The notes beneath the pieces were generated by a model. That model ran no database searches. It was given only the letters and a program-made list of their open reading frames with translations, and was not told where the DNA came from. This document shows positions 25,941 to 33,718 of a stretch of 51,452 bases of DNA, one piece after another (the stretch's first letter is position 1; each line of letters opens with the position of its first letter). Position numbers and translations under genes: made by a program. This DNA is from Bacteroidales bacterium (GTDB lineage: Bacteria > Bacteroidota > Bacteroidia > Bacteroidales > Marinilabiliaceae). The stretch covers positions 1 to 51,452 of the forward strand of contig JAKSLG010000019.1 in assembly GCA_024401295.1 (NCBI GenBank), given 5' to 3'.

Positions 25941-26819
25941 TTACAATTTTCTGCCACTCAAATCGAATTTCTCGCCATTGCGGATGATGACAACCTTGCC
26001 GTTTTCGATGGTCTTGATTACCTTCTGAGCCTTGTCGGCATTGATAGACTCGATGGCTGTTGGAGTGCTTTCTACCATGAAGACAGGGCGAACAGAGAAC
26101 CCGTTGTCGCGGTTGTTGTAGTTGTACGAAACAACGCCCGAACGGAAGAGCAGGCCGTACGCGCTGTCGGAGCCGTCCGTGTAGAGCGAACGCGACCAAT
26201 AGCGGCCGGCGTCGCCTGCGTAGCCGAGATCCGTAAACCAGCGGTAGCCAGCGGCAGGGAGGAAAATAAAGTTGTCGTTCACGCGGCTCTTTACCTTATA
26301 GCCATTGACACCGTTTATTGATGTCCACTCCCAGTCACACTCGTTGCGTAGTTCGTCCTGCTGACCCTTGGTCGGCATTTTCCACGCTCCACCCCATGTC
26401 TGAACGGCCACGTCGTCGGCATCGTCAAGTTCTCTTTTGTTGTCGCCGATGAAGTTGCCTTCTGAGTCGTACCATACACCGCTTGTCTGACCATCTGCAA
26501 AGGTGTATTTTGTACAGCCTTCCCATGAATCCTTGCTGTGGTCCATATACTTGTATGTACTCCAATTGTAGCCAGCCGAATAGCCATCCTTCCATGTAGG
26601 GCTGTCGGTATTGCCACCTGCTGAATAGTGGGTAGTTACTTCGCCCCACGCGTAGTAGTCGCCATAGCTTTCAGGAGCATCTGCACCAACGTTGCAAGTT
26701 GCCCATTTTGTGCCACTCGTCAAGCCAAGGTCAACATATTCGTGACCATTCTCCATGTTCTGCGCCCATGCACCTGCGGCAATGAATGCAGAAGATAAAA
26801 GTGTAAGAATTTTCTTCAT
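25941..26819 (-). CDS. secreted FISUMP-domain protein with hypervariable region and shared C-terminal tail
   Basis: 292 residues. Signal peptide MKKILTLLSSAFIAAGAWA, then the FISUMP start NGHEYVDLGLTSGTKWATCN, the conserved ELDDADDVAVQTWGGAW and MPTKGQQDELRNECDWEW, the constant stretch ending FIFLPAAG, and a variable stretch (about 191-247) ending GFSVRPV. The fold of such domains is thought to be C-type-lectin-like (related to DUF1566), the usual scaffold of DGR targets. The tail NGKVVIIRNGEKFDLSGRKL is shared with the two neighbouring secreted proteins. The leader holds a G8 tract and a terminator-like hairpin. Ligand binding at the surface is a plausible role but not shown. Confidence 0.85.
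   Translation of the reverse strand: MKKILTLLSSAFIAAGAWAQNMENGHEYVDLGLTSGTKWATCNVGADAPESYGDYYAWGEVTTHYSAGGNTDSPTWKDGYSAGYNWSTYKYMDHSKDSWEGCTKYTFADGQTSGVWYDSEGNFIGDNKRELDDADDVAVQTWGGAWKMPTKGQQDELRNECDWEWTSINGVNGYKVKSRVNDNFIFLPAAGYRWFTDLGYAGDAGRYWSRSLYTDGSDSAYGLLFRSGVVSYNYNNRDNGFSVRPVFMVESTPTAIESINADKAQKVIKTIENGKVVIIRNGEKFDLSGRKL
26078..26248 (-). other. putative DGR-type variable region of the second FISUMP gene
   Basis: Counterpart of 3120-3290. Codons at the variable positions are mostly NNC (TAC, GAC, GGC, CGC, CTC, AAC, GCC), including a run TAC-AAC-TAC-AAC-AAC near the end that may preserve unmutated template codons. Fixed codons TGG, TCG-CGT-TCG-CTC, GCG-TAC and the ending GTT-CGC-CCT-GTC are shared with the first copy. 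One codon fewer than the first copy between positions 36 and 50. Confidence 0.55.
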
Positions 26820-26851
26820 ACTAGTTATTGATTAAATTAGTTCCATAAACG

Positions 26852-26892
26852 AAAAATGCCTTCCGAAGATGCTCAATGCATCCTCAGAAGGC
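26852..26892 (-). terminator. terminator-like hairpin in the FISUMP leader (possible attenuator)
   Basis: On the minus strand, GCCTTCTGAGGATGC / GCATCTTCGGAAGGC with two mismatches and loop ATTGA, followed by ATTTTTC. It lies 33 bases before ATG 26819 and downstream of the only clear promoter, so readthrough would be needed for expression. Confidence 0.5.
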
Positions 26893-27025
26893 TATGATTA
26901 TTTGATAAGTAAACACTTAGTGGAGCAAAATACCCCCCCCTAAAATGTTGTATATCAATGTTTTATACATATTATTAACTTATTCGATATTGTTGGTGTT
27001 TATGAATATGTACAGATGTACTTTG

Positions 27026-27033
27026 CAAATATA
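27026..27033 (-). promoter_or_regulatory. -7 element upstream of the FISUMP gene
   Basis: TATATTTG on the minus strand, about 207 bases before ATG 26819; would give a leader of about 200 nt. Confidence 0.4.
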
Positions 27034-27119
27034 TCAAAATTGGTTTGTAAGGAATGCAGAAAACATCAAGTTTTTGACTGACAACGTGTAATTCATACGG
27101 TTATGGTAGGGTTATTCTT

Positions 27120-27165
27120 GGTTCGGCGTAGGTTCTAGCCTACGTCGGAGCCTTGCATCTAATAA
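27120..27165. repeat. bipartite REP-like palindrome, copy 3 (degenerate)
   Basis: TTCGGCGTAGG-TTCTAG-CCTACGTCG with a shortened second part GGAGCCTTGC, same orientation as the copy at 19733. Followed, as there, by CTAATAAATGAAAA and a related terminator. Confidence 0.6.
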
Positions 27166-27183
27166 CGGAAAAACTAATAAATG

Positions 27184-27212
27184 AAAAGACCCAGACCGTT
27201 TTGGCCTGAGCC
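27184..27212 (-). terminator. rho-independent terminator of the outer-membrane protein gene
   Basis: On the minus strand, GGCTCAGGCC / GGTCTGGGTC followed by TTTTC; a diverged copy of the terminator at 19870-19899. Confidence 0.65.
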
Positions 27213-27287
27213 TATATTGTCACTATAACGTGAAGTGATTATTCACACGTTGTGAAAAACACAGCCATAAGGCAATGTCCGAAAAAG

Positions 27288-28421
27288 TCATTTCTTTCGG
27301 AATGTCCATGATGGTGTCAGGACAAGATCTGCGTGATACGAATAGTCGAGCTGAGAAGCACGTGTATCAAGATACATCTTGCCGCCGATTGCAAAACGCA
27401 AGATATCGCTAATCGAATGGAAGAAATCGGCTTCGGCAGTCAGCAAGGAGCGACGTTTCGCATAGACGTCCGACTTGTAGTTCGAAAGCGACATGAACGT
27501 CGGATTGCCATAAAGCGAGAAGAAGTTGCGGGCATTCCAAAAGCCGACGGAAGCGCCGATGTTTTTTGTCTGTAGGCCAATTTTTGGGAAGAGCGCGCTG
27601 CCATCGGAGAACGGACGGACACCGCCATCAACCATTGCATGAAAAAACTGTGCGTTGATATCAACATAGACCTTACGCATGTAGCTGCCATGCCACTTTC
27701 GTGCAATGACAAGAGAGAGCGATCCATTGGCAAGACTTTGCATGCGTTCGCTGAAGTCGCTTATCTGTCCGCCTACGTGCGAGACAAGAAGTCGCACCGG
27801 TATTTCAATGCCCCATTGACTGTTGGCGTCCGATGGCATGATATCGGCACGAAGACCAAAAGTGAATTTTTCTGGAATGGTGTCGCCACGTTTGATGAAC
27901 TGTTGCCAGTTGAGCCACAATTCACCATCGAGATGTCTGCGATTAAACTTTACCTGAATGCCCATTTCCGGCTTGTCGGTGAACTGGCGTTCGGGCTCCC
28001 ACATCGTTTCGGGCAATCTGTGTGCAAGGTGTCCATCAATCATGCCCATCGTGAGATTCCACGTCGGATTAATCTGCCACTGTGCAGTAACGATAGGGCA
28101 GACGTTGTCTGTACGCGTCGTTCCACCATACTGGCGTATGCGGGCTCCAGCCTCAAGGACAATATTTTTGCGTATGTACGCGGCAAGCGTCGGACGCAAC
28201 TGATAGCCAACAAGCGTATATCCTTCGATATAATCGCTAAAATATTCGTCGTTTTTCAAAAACGTCTCGCCACCGATGTGCAGGACAATGTCGCCATCGG
28301 CATGTGTTGTGTCAATTGCCTGAAAGACATTGACATACGTCTCGCTTAGTTGTGCAAAAGCCGTCGCATGGCTGAAGCATACGGCGGCAATTACAATAAA
28401 TATGTTTCTGAATAGAATCAT
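27288..28421 (-). CDS. probable outer-membrane beta-barrel protein, unknown function
   Basis: 377 residues. Signal peptide ending near SHATAFAQ (about residue 23). The mature part is made of alternating amphipathic strands (GDIVLHIGGETFL, WNLTMGMIDGHL, HLDGELWLNWQQFI, LRFAIGGKMYLDTRA) and ends in an aromatic strand ADLVLTPSWTFRKK, consistent with a beta-barrel. No named family recognised. Its ATG overlaps the stop of the DUF4197 lipoprotein by 4 bases (ATGA), so the two are coupled. Terminator at 27184-27212. Confidence 0.75.
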   Translation of the reverse strand: MILFRNIFIVIAAVCFSHATAFAQLSETYVNVFQAIDTTHADGDIVLHIGGETFLKNDEYFSDYIEGYTLVGYQLRPTLAAYIRKNIVLEAGARIRQYGGTTRTDNVCPIVTAQWQINPTWNLTMGMIDGHLAHRLPETMWEPERQFTDKPEMGIQVKFNRRHLDGELWLNWQQFIKRGDTIPEKFTFGLRADIMPSDANSQWGIEIPVRLLVSHVGGQISDFSERMQSLANGSLSLVIARKWHGSYMRKVYVDINAQFFHAMVDGGVRPFSDGSALFPKIGLQTKNIGASVGFWNARNFFSLYGNPTFMSLSNYKSDVYAKRRSLLTAEADFFHSISDILRFAIGGKMYLDTRASQLDYSYHADLVLTPSWTFRKK

Positions 28422-29173
28422 CTATGTCCAAAGACCTTTTGAAGCAAAGCTGTTGTACGAGCCGAAGCATTTTTGCGAATGTTTGTCTCCTGTTCGCCGA
28501 TCTTTGTATAGAGTCCATCGACGGCTTTGTCTGTCAAAAAGTCGTTGAGGTCAGTCTTGACAGTCTTGAGACCAGCAGCACGGCCAACTACAGAGCCAGC
28601 CACGTGGTTCCAGTCTGTTGTCAGTTCGTTCCATGACGATGAGCAAGAGATGTCGCCAATAATCTTCTTGTCAATAGATGTCTTTATATATCCCGAGAAA
28701 AGATTCTTGAGACCAGTCTTTGTCTTGCCCTTGAAATATGTCGTTGCAGCCGTGTTATTTCCCTTGAGGATATTTGCTGCATCACTGATAGTCATCTCTT
28801 TAATAGCCGTTGTGAATATTGGCGTCGCGTTGACCACAGCATCTGTTGCAGCCGCGTTGATGCGCTTGATTGTATTTGTGACAAGAGTCTGTCCGCCAGG
28901 CAGTTTTGCAATGTTTTGCGTAATAATGGCAGCCTCGCTTGGCAAGCCGATACGCACGGCAAGGTCATTATAATAGCCATTCGAAGCAGCAAGTTTCTTC
29001 ACGCCAATGCCAACGCCTGTCGTAAGAGCCTCTTTGAGACCCGCTGTTATCTCGGCCGATGTCAACGGAACACTGCCGACACCGCTTGCCGATGCAAGTG
29101 CTGTAAGGTCGCCACAGGCCGTCAACGAAGCAGCCACCGAAAGGGCGAATGTTGCTATAAATGTCTTTCTCAT
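28418..29173 (-). CDS. DUF4197 family lipoprotein
   Basis: 251 residues. Signal peptide with lipobox LTAC, acylated cysteine C20. The rest matches DUF4197: LTSAEITAGLKEALTTGVGIGV, then IPLP-like block RIGLPSEA and the C-terminal VDGLYTKIGEQETNIRKN. Function unknown; such proteins are probably periplasmic or on the inner face of the outer membrane. ATG 29173 is set by the -7 element TATCTTTG at 29210-29217, which lies in the longer frame. Coupled to the downstream beta-barrel gene. Confidence 0.88.
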   Translation of the reverse strand: MRKTFIATFALSVAASLTACGDLTALASASGVGSVPLTSAEITAGLKEALTTGVGIGVKKLAASNGYYNDLAVRIGLPSEAAIITQNIAKLPGGQTLVTNTIKRINAAATDAVVNATPIFTTAIKEMTISDAANILKGNNTAATTYFKGKTKTGLKNLFSGYIKTSIDKKIIGDISCSSSWNELTTDWNHVAGSVVGRAAGLKTVKTDLNDFLTDKAVDGLYTKIGEQETNIRKNASARTTALLQKVFGHR

Positions 29174-29209
29174 CAGTACAAAATTAATGTCGTTATGTCT
29201 ATTTGTGTA

Positions 29210-29217
29210 CAAAGATA
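29210..29217 (-). promoter_or_regulatory. -7 element before the DUF4197 gene
   Basis: TATCTTTG on the minus strand, 37 bases before ATG 29173. Confidence 0.55.
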
Positions 29218-29358
29218 CGTTTTCTGAAGAAAAAAGCCCACTATTGTGTGAGCGAGCTGTCTCCTATTTCCTCACTCTTTCTACGCACGAATCGCGACAA
29301 AGTTCTGAATATATGGATGAAAACAACGACTATCCGATAAAAAGACAACAAAAGTGGT

Positions 29359-29366
29359 TAAATTTG
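29359..29366 (+). promoter_or_regulatory. -7 element before the clan GH-A-like gene
   Basis: TAAATTTG, 24 bases before ATG 29390. Confidence 0.55.
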
Positions 29367-29389
29367 CAAATACAATAGATTAAGTTTAC

Positions 29390-31264
29390 ATGAAAAGATT
29401 TTTATCAATAGTATTTTTGTTCACGCTGAGTTTGTGTGAAAGCTCAGCCCAATTCACAAAAGAAACTCCAGTGTTCGAAGCATCTCCAATGCTGGAAAAA
29501 CCGTATGGTATATGTGCTCATGTCACATTTCCTGGAAGAGAAAACTACGATTCGCGCATAAAGACATTGGAACTGGCTTCTGATATCGGCGTGAATTTTA
29601 TTCGTGCAGATATGTTATCCTCGTTATTCTACAAAAATGGCGTGTTTAACTCAAAGACGGTAGATGTCCTGGCAAACGATTTCAAGACGCACAACATTAG
29701 TCTGCTCCCGTTGTTGGATAGATCCGTCGTAGGTGTATATGGATGGAATGACATTTCTCTCTACACGAAATATGTGGACAGCCTGATAACAAGATATCCA
29801 CAGTACGACTATTGGGAGTTGATGAACGAGGTTGATCTGATAAACAATGCCGGTTCGCAGGAAGATTTGGCACATAAATATCTGTCAGTCATAAAAGAGG
29901 TATGCAAGGTTGTGCATAAACACGGGAAAAAGATTGTTTTTGGTGGTGTTGCTCGTGTAGATGCAAAATTCACAAAAGCTTTTTTTGACAATGGTGGTGC
30001 GCAATATGTGGATGTTTTTAACTTTCACTCATACAGCAACGGAGAGTCTCCAGAATTTTTCTTGGAGAGAGACATGAAAATATTGTTGCCATACATAGAC
30101 AAAAACAAAGAGATATGGTTGACAGAAACAGGATATCACAATGATGAGCCTAACAAATATATAAGCCAGTTTTTCTGCAATATCTTGCCAAGAGCTCTTT
30201 CGAAGGTGAATGTCAATGAAGGCGATACAATAGCTGTATTGAGAACAGCTGGTGAGCAGTTGCAGGAGTATTTGCTATCAATGAAATATCACATCAAGTA
30301 TATTGATTTTGACGATGTTGAAGAATTAGATATAAAACAGATTCGTGCAATGTTGCCATGCAGTGGAGAAATATTTCCTTCTGAGCATTTTTCGAAAATA
30401 TTGTCATATGTGAGCAAAGGAGGAACGATTATTTTGCCAAATGGCGTTCCATTCTATTATGACATTGCCGCTGATGGAAAGACTTTTGTCAATTCGAAAT
30501 CATACGACTGTAGAAGCAAGTTGCATATGTCTGTCGAGTTATGGTGGTCATCGTCTTTTGCGTCAACTGGATTACCTAAAAATCCTACTGTCGTGAAATA
30601 TAATCCTGAGTATTCAGACATAAAGTGTACGTGGGTAAGCAGAGGAGATGGTACAACACGTTATGTGAGTGGAAGACTTTTGAAAGACGGCGATAGTCTT
30701 GAGCCAATCATTTCGGTAGGTGACAGTACAACACAAGCACCAATATGTGGTATATTTCATTATGGTAGCGATTTGAAGGGAAAATGTATTTTCAATACCT
30801 ATATAGATGAAATACGTTCAGTTCCTGAGGATCTAAAGGCAAAACGATTGGCGCGTTCGTACATATATGGATTTTCAATGGGTCTATCAAAAATATTCTG
30901 GTATGAACTCAGAAATGGTGGAACCAATAAGCATGAGCCAGAGCATCATTTTGGTATTGTAGAGGTTGATAATACACTTTTCCCAGCATACGCAGTGTAC
31001 AAGAACACTGTCAAGATGATGCCAGATGGTTCAACACGTCCGGAATTGAGTTACGACAGCAAAGTCAAAGTATATAAGGCTTCGTGGAGGCGACCAGATA
31101 GAAAGGTTGTCGATGCTTATTGGACAACGCAAAGCGAGACAAAAGTTGCAATAAAGAAGAGAAGATCAACAAAGGTTTATGATTATGCCGGAAACGAGAT
31201 AACTCTGAGTGGTAAGACTTTAGATGTTGATAATGGCGTTGTCTATGTCGTAAAGAGACGTTGA
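29390..31264 (+). CDS. secreted glycoside hydrolase-like protein, clan GH-A fold
   Basis: 624 residues. Signal peptide MKRFLSIVFLFTLSLCESSA. The TIM-barrel part (about 38-260) has the clan GH-A pair: acid/base E147 in WELMNEVD and nucleophile E246 in IWLTETGYH, with the GH39-like histidine in NFHSYS between. The remaining 360 residues include a Ser/Thr-rich beta region and a C-terminal beta domain, possibly for sugar binding. Substrate and exact GH family are not certain. Codons are more A/T-rich at third positions than in flanking housekeeping genes, hinting at a different origin. Stand-alone gene with a strong terminator. Confidence 0.75.
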   Translation: MKRFLSIVFLFTLSLCESSAQFTKETPVFEASPMLEKPYGICAHVTFPGRENYDSRIKTLELASDIGVNFIRADMLSSLFYKNGVFNSKTVDVLANDFKTHNISLLPLLDRSVVGVYGWNDISLYTKYVDSLITRYPQYDYWELMNEVDLINNAGSQEDLAHKYLSVIKEVCKVVHKHGKKIVFGGVARVDAKFTKAFFDNGGAQYVDVFNFHSYSNGESPEFFLERDMKILLPYIDKNKEIWLTETGYHNDEPNKYISQFFCNILPRALSKVNVNEGDTIAVLRTAGEQLQEYLLSMKYHIKYIDFDDVEELDIKQIRAMLPCSGEIFPSEHFSKILSYVSKGGTIILPNGVPFYYDIAADGKTFVNSKSYDCRSKLHMSVELWWSSSFASTGLPKNPTVVKYNPEYSDIKCTWVSRGDGTTRYVSGRLLKDGDSLEPIISVGDSTTQAPICGIFHYGSDLKGKCIFNTYIDEIRSVPEDLKAKRLARSYIYGFSMGLSKIFWYELRNGGTNKHEPEHHFGIVEVDNTLFPAYAVYKNTVKMMPDGSTRPELSYDSKVKVYKASWRRPDRKVVDAYWTTQSETKVAIKKRRSTKVYDYAGNEITLSGKTLDVDNGVVYVVKRR

Positions 31265-31285
31265 AACGACAATAATTTAGATATA

Positions 31286-31322
31286 AAAAAGTCCCTCGAT
31301 CAAAATGGTCGAGGGACTTTTT
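31286..31322. terminator. bidirectional rho-independent terminator
   Basis: AAAAAGTCCCTCGA-TCAAAATGG-TCGAGGGACTTTTT, shared by the converging genes at 29390 (+) and 31347 (-). Confidence 0.85.
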
Positions 31323-31346
31323 GTGTCGTGTGGTATTGATTGTTTT

Positions 31347-31790
31347 TCAGATATTGTCAGAAGCATACCATTCGGCGAACGAAGTTGCTGTCTCATGTAG
31401 CTTGACACTGAAGAGTTTGACGCCTTGCGGAAGGCGTTTCATGATGCGCTCGGCAAAACGCGTCACCATGTTTTCGCATGTAGGCTGATAATCGACTTCA
31501 ATGATGCGTCCGCCCATTTTGCGGAGCAGTGGCGCATGTTCCGACGTGCTGCTGATGAGCATTGCATGATCGAGCTGGTCAACAATCTCTTCCTTGACAA
31601 TTTTCTTAAGAATGCTGAAGTCCATTACCATGCCTTGTTTTGGTGATTGCGGATTCTGATCGGGCTCGCCCGCAACAGTCACGAAAAGACGATAGGAATG
31701 ACCATGCATATTACTGCATAGGCCATCATAGTGATCGAGCATGTGAGCCATCTCGAATGAAAACTCCTTTGTCAGACGAATTATTGCCAT
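31347..31790 (-). CDS. queD: 6-carboxytetrahydropterin synthase (QueD/PTPS family)
   Basis: 147 residues; converts dihydroneopterin triphosphate to 6-carboxytetrahydropterin in queuosine/7-deazaguanine synthesis. Zinc ligands H16 (EMAHML), H29 and H31 (MHGHSY), catalytic Cys25 in LCSNMHGH, and a C-terminal Glu in KLHETATSFAEW. ATG 31790 is fixed by a -7 element TAAGTTTG at 31803-31810, excluding the in-frame ATG at 31805. Other queuosine genes, apart from queA, are not near. Confidence 0.9.
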   Translation of the reverse strand: MAIIRLTKEFSFEMAHMLDHYDGLCSNMHGHSYRLFVTVAGEPDQNPQSPKQGMVMDFSILKKIVKEEIVDQLDHAMLISSTSEHAPLLRKMGGRIIEVDYQPTCENMVTRFAERIMKRLPQGVKLFSVKLHETATSFAEWYASDNI

Positions 31791-31802
31791 ATCTTTTTTG
31801 TG

Positions 31803-31810
31803 CAAACTTA
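31803..31810 (-). promoter_or_regulatory. -7 element before queD
   Basis: TAAGTTTG on the minus strand, 13 bases before ATG 31790. It decides the start codon. Confidence 0.55.
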
Positions 31811-31824
31811 CGTTTTTATTTTTC

Positions 31825-32562
31825 TCAGTGTTTCTTTGTCACATGTTTGCGCACACCAAAATGAAGACCGACGACGGCTTCGAAACTGTTTTGGTTGCCA
31901 TGTGGATTGACAACTACAATACGTTCCTGAAACGTGTATTTGTCTTGCGTAATCATTGTCTCTTTGCTCAAGAACGGGATGATGTTCATTCTTGCACATA
32001 TCGAGACGAACGAACTCTTGCCCATATCGAAGAAGATGCCGGCCTCGGCAGCAAAACCCGGTTTTACGTTTCTCGAAGTGTAGCGCACAGTCTCATCTTG
32101 TGCCGTACCCATATAGTTCGATGTGAAATCGAGTTTGTTGGTCAGCATGTGTGCATTTGCGCCAATGCCAAAGAATGGTTTGACGACAGCCGAACCACCA
32201 GTCAGACGGCCGGTCAGTCCGAGGCTGATATCGCGATATGAAGCCTCAAACGATCCTCTGTTTTGCAATGTTTGCCAAAAAGGCTGGTTGTATGGAAACG
32301 TGTTGAAGCAGAATTCTGCACCAACACCGATATTGGAACTGGCCATCCACATGCCATCGCCTTTCAGTGCAAAGCCAACTCGTGCAACATCTTTGAATGA
32401 TATCTCATCGGCCGAGCGTCCAAGCGACAGAGGTATGCCTGCGCCAATGCGAACTCCTGCATAGACTTGGCCTGCATCGAGTCCCGACTTCATTTTCCGT
32501 CCAGCGGCGGAGATGTCGAGCATGTTGACCAACAGCAATATGGCTAAGAGAAATTTTTTCAT
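31825..32562 (-). CDS. outer-membrane beta-barrel protein, OmpA-barrel/porin-like
   Basis: 245 residues. Signal peptide MKKFLLAILLLVNMLDISAA. The mature part is eight or more amphipathic strands (YAGVRIGAGIPLSLG, VARVGFALKGDGMWM, NIGVGAEFCFNTFP, FVSICARMNIIPFL) and ends NSFEAVVGLHFGVRK, the pattern of a small barrel of the PorT/outer-membrane protein beta-barrel type. Exact family is not certain. It lies downstream of the tRNA-Leu gene and its terminator; no own -7 element is obvious. Confidence 0.75.
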   Translation of the reverse strand: MKKFLLAILLLVNMLDISAAGRKMKSGLDAGQVYAGVRIGAGIPLSLGRSADEISFKDVARVGFALKGDGMWMASSNIGVGAEFCFNTFPYNQPFWQTLQNRGSFEASYRDISLGLTGRLTGGSAVVKPFFGIGANAHMLTNKLDFTSNYMGTAQDETVRYTSRNVKPGFAAEAGIFFDMGKSSFVSICARMNIIPFLSKETMITQDKYTFQERIVVVNPHGNQNSFEAVVGLHFGVRKHVTKKH

Positions 32563-32580
32563 GGCCGAGTTGTTTAAAAG

Positions 32581-32610
32581 AAGAAAAGCCAAGCATTATC
32601 TGCTTGGCTT
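32581..32610 (-). terminator. terminator after tRNA-Leu
   Basis: On the minus strand AAGCCAAGCA-GATAA-TGCTTGGCTT followed by TTCTTCTTTT. Confidence 0.75.
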
Positions 32611-32613
32611 CAG

Positions 32614-32695
32614 TACCCGGAGCCGGGATCGAACCGGCACGCCTTGCAGCATTGGTGTTTGAGACCAACGCGTCTACCAATTCCGCCATCCGGGC
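32614..32695 (-). tRNA. tRNA-Leu (anticodon CAA)
   Basis: Full cloverleaf with 7-bp acceptor stem (GCCCGGA / TCCGGGT), D-arm, anticodon stem TTGGT / ACCAA with loop CTCAAAC, a long variable arm as in class II tRNAs, and T-arm with GGTTCGATCC. CCA is not encoded. A -7 element TACCTTTG lies at 32706-32713. Confidence 0.95.
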
Positions 32696-32705
32696 ATTGC
32701 GAGCG

Positions 32706-32713
32706 CAAAGGTA
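32706..32713 (-). promoter_or_regulatory. promoter of tRNA-Leu
   Basis: TACCTTTG on the minus strand, preceded at 20 bases by a TTTTG -33 element; 11 bases before the tRNA 5' end. Confidence 0.65.
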
Positions 32714-32765
32714 GAACTATTTTTGCGAATATGCAAAACTAAATATCTATTTTTTTACAAGTGAT

Positions 32766-32805
32766 GTCAGATGCCGCTCTTTTTCATAAAGAGGCTACAT
32801 CTGAC
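32766..32805. other. hairpin after deoC
   Basis: GTCAGATG / CATCTGAC outer stem with an inner GCCTCTTT / AAAGAGcGGC stem. No U-run follows on the minus strand, so it may end or protect the deoC transcript without being a classical intrinsic terminator. Confidence 0.5.
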
Positions 32806-32816
32806 GCCATGCGTCC

Positions 32817-33707
32817 TTAGAAGTATTTGACATCGGCTGTTGATCCGGTTGTCACCTTCAAAATCTGAGACAAAAGTGCGTTTGCCAAGCCACTTGCGCC
32901 AATGCGGAACATCTTTGGTCCACGCCAAGAGTCGCCAAGAACTTCACGAACAATGTTGAAATAGAGAGAGGCATCTTCAACTGTTCGTACGCCGCCGGCT
33001 GGCTTGAATCCTACGTTGCGACCGTTTTTCTCTGCAAAGACCTTGATGGCATTGCACATTATGAATGCTGCCTCTGGTGTTGCACCGACGCCATTCTTGC
33101 CTGTCGAAGTTTTGATCATATCGGCGCCACATTCCATCGCAATGATGCTGGCAGCCCAAATGTCTTCAGTCGTCGGCAATGAGCCTGTTTCGAGAATCAC
33201 TTTGAGACGTGCCTTGCCGCATGCCTCGCGAATCTGGCTCAATTCTTCAGCAACAAATTCATAGTTGCCGGCAAGCAATTCGCCAACGGAAATGACCACG
33301 TCAATCTCGTTTGCACCAAAATCGACGGCTTTGCGTACTTCGGCACATTTGATGTCAGCAAAAGTCTGCGACGATGGGAAGCAGGCAGCAACAACGGCTT
33401 TGAAAACGCCATCGACCTTCAATGTTGATGCAAGCACAGGTGCAAAGACGGGATAGACACAGATGCCTCCGACATTTTTCAGCGATGGATAGTCGTTTGC
33501 AAAAGTGTTGACTTTGCTTACAAAAGCCTTAACGCTTTCGGCAGAATCTGTTGTCGAAAGGGTAGTGAGGTCGATGCTGTTGAACATCTCCTGAAGTGCG
33601 TCAGCGTCGTTATAGAATTTGGTCGAGCTTTTTCTGATAGCTTCGATTGATACAGGAATGTTCTTGAGGACATCAGGCATCGGATATTGGCTAAACAAAT
33701 CGTTCAT
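32817..33707 (-). CDS. deoC: deoxyribose-phosphate aldolase
   Basis: Class I aldolase of 296 residues that splits 2-deoxyribose 5-phosphate into glyceraldehyde 3-phosphate and acetaldehyde. Schiff-base lysine K199 in IKTSTGKNG, aspartate D136 in NEIDVVI, and the phosphate-binding FKPAGGVRT near 240. Slightly longer than the E. coli type, as in other Bacteroidales. Last of the minus-strand run from cmk. Confidence 0.94.
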   Translation of the reverse strand: MNDLFSQYPMPDVLKNIPVSIEAIRKSSTKFYNDADALQEMFNSIDLTTLSTTDSAESVKAFVSKVNTFANDYPSLKNVGGICVYPVFAPVLASTLKVDGVFKAVVAACFPSSQTFADIKCAEVRKAVDFGANEIDVVISVGELLAGNYEFVAEELSQIREACGKARLKVILETGSLPTTEDIWAASIIAMECGADMIKTSTGKNGVGATPEAAFIMCNAIKVFAEKNGRNVGFKPAGGVRTVEDASLYFNIVREVLGDSWRGPKMFRIGASGLANALLSQILKVTTGSTADVKYF

Positions 33708-33718
33708 ATAATTACTTT

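Larger units (their letters stand above)
25779..25955. repeat. 177-bp intergenic direct repeat, copy 2
   Basis: Partner of 22894-23070. It includes the terminator of the FISUMP gene to its right and the codons for its last residues. Confidence 0.85.
26820..27183. other. long upstream region of the FISUMP gene
   Basis: 364 bases without a gene. It holds a terminator-like hairpin (26852-26892), a run of eight C (26933-26940; G8 on the coding strand) just before a TATTTTG-like element, a -7 element TATATTTG (27026-27033, minus), and a degenerate REP-like palindrome (27120-27165). Confidence 0.6.

Noticed and set aside
32766-32805. Riboswitch or attenuator near deoC
   Set aside because: The hairpin lies after the deoC stop, not in its leader, and matches no riboswitch known to me.
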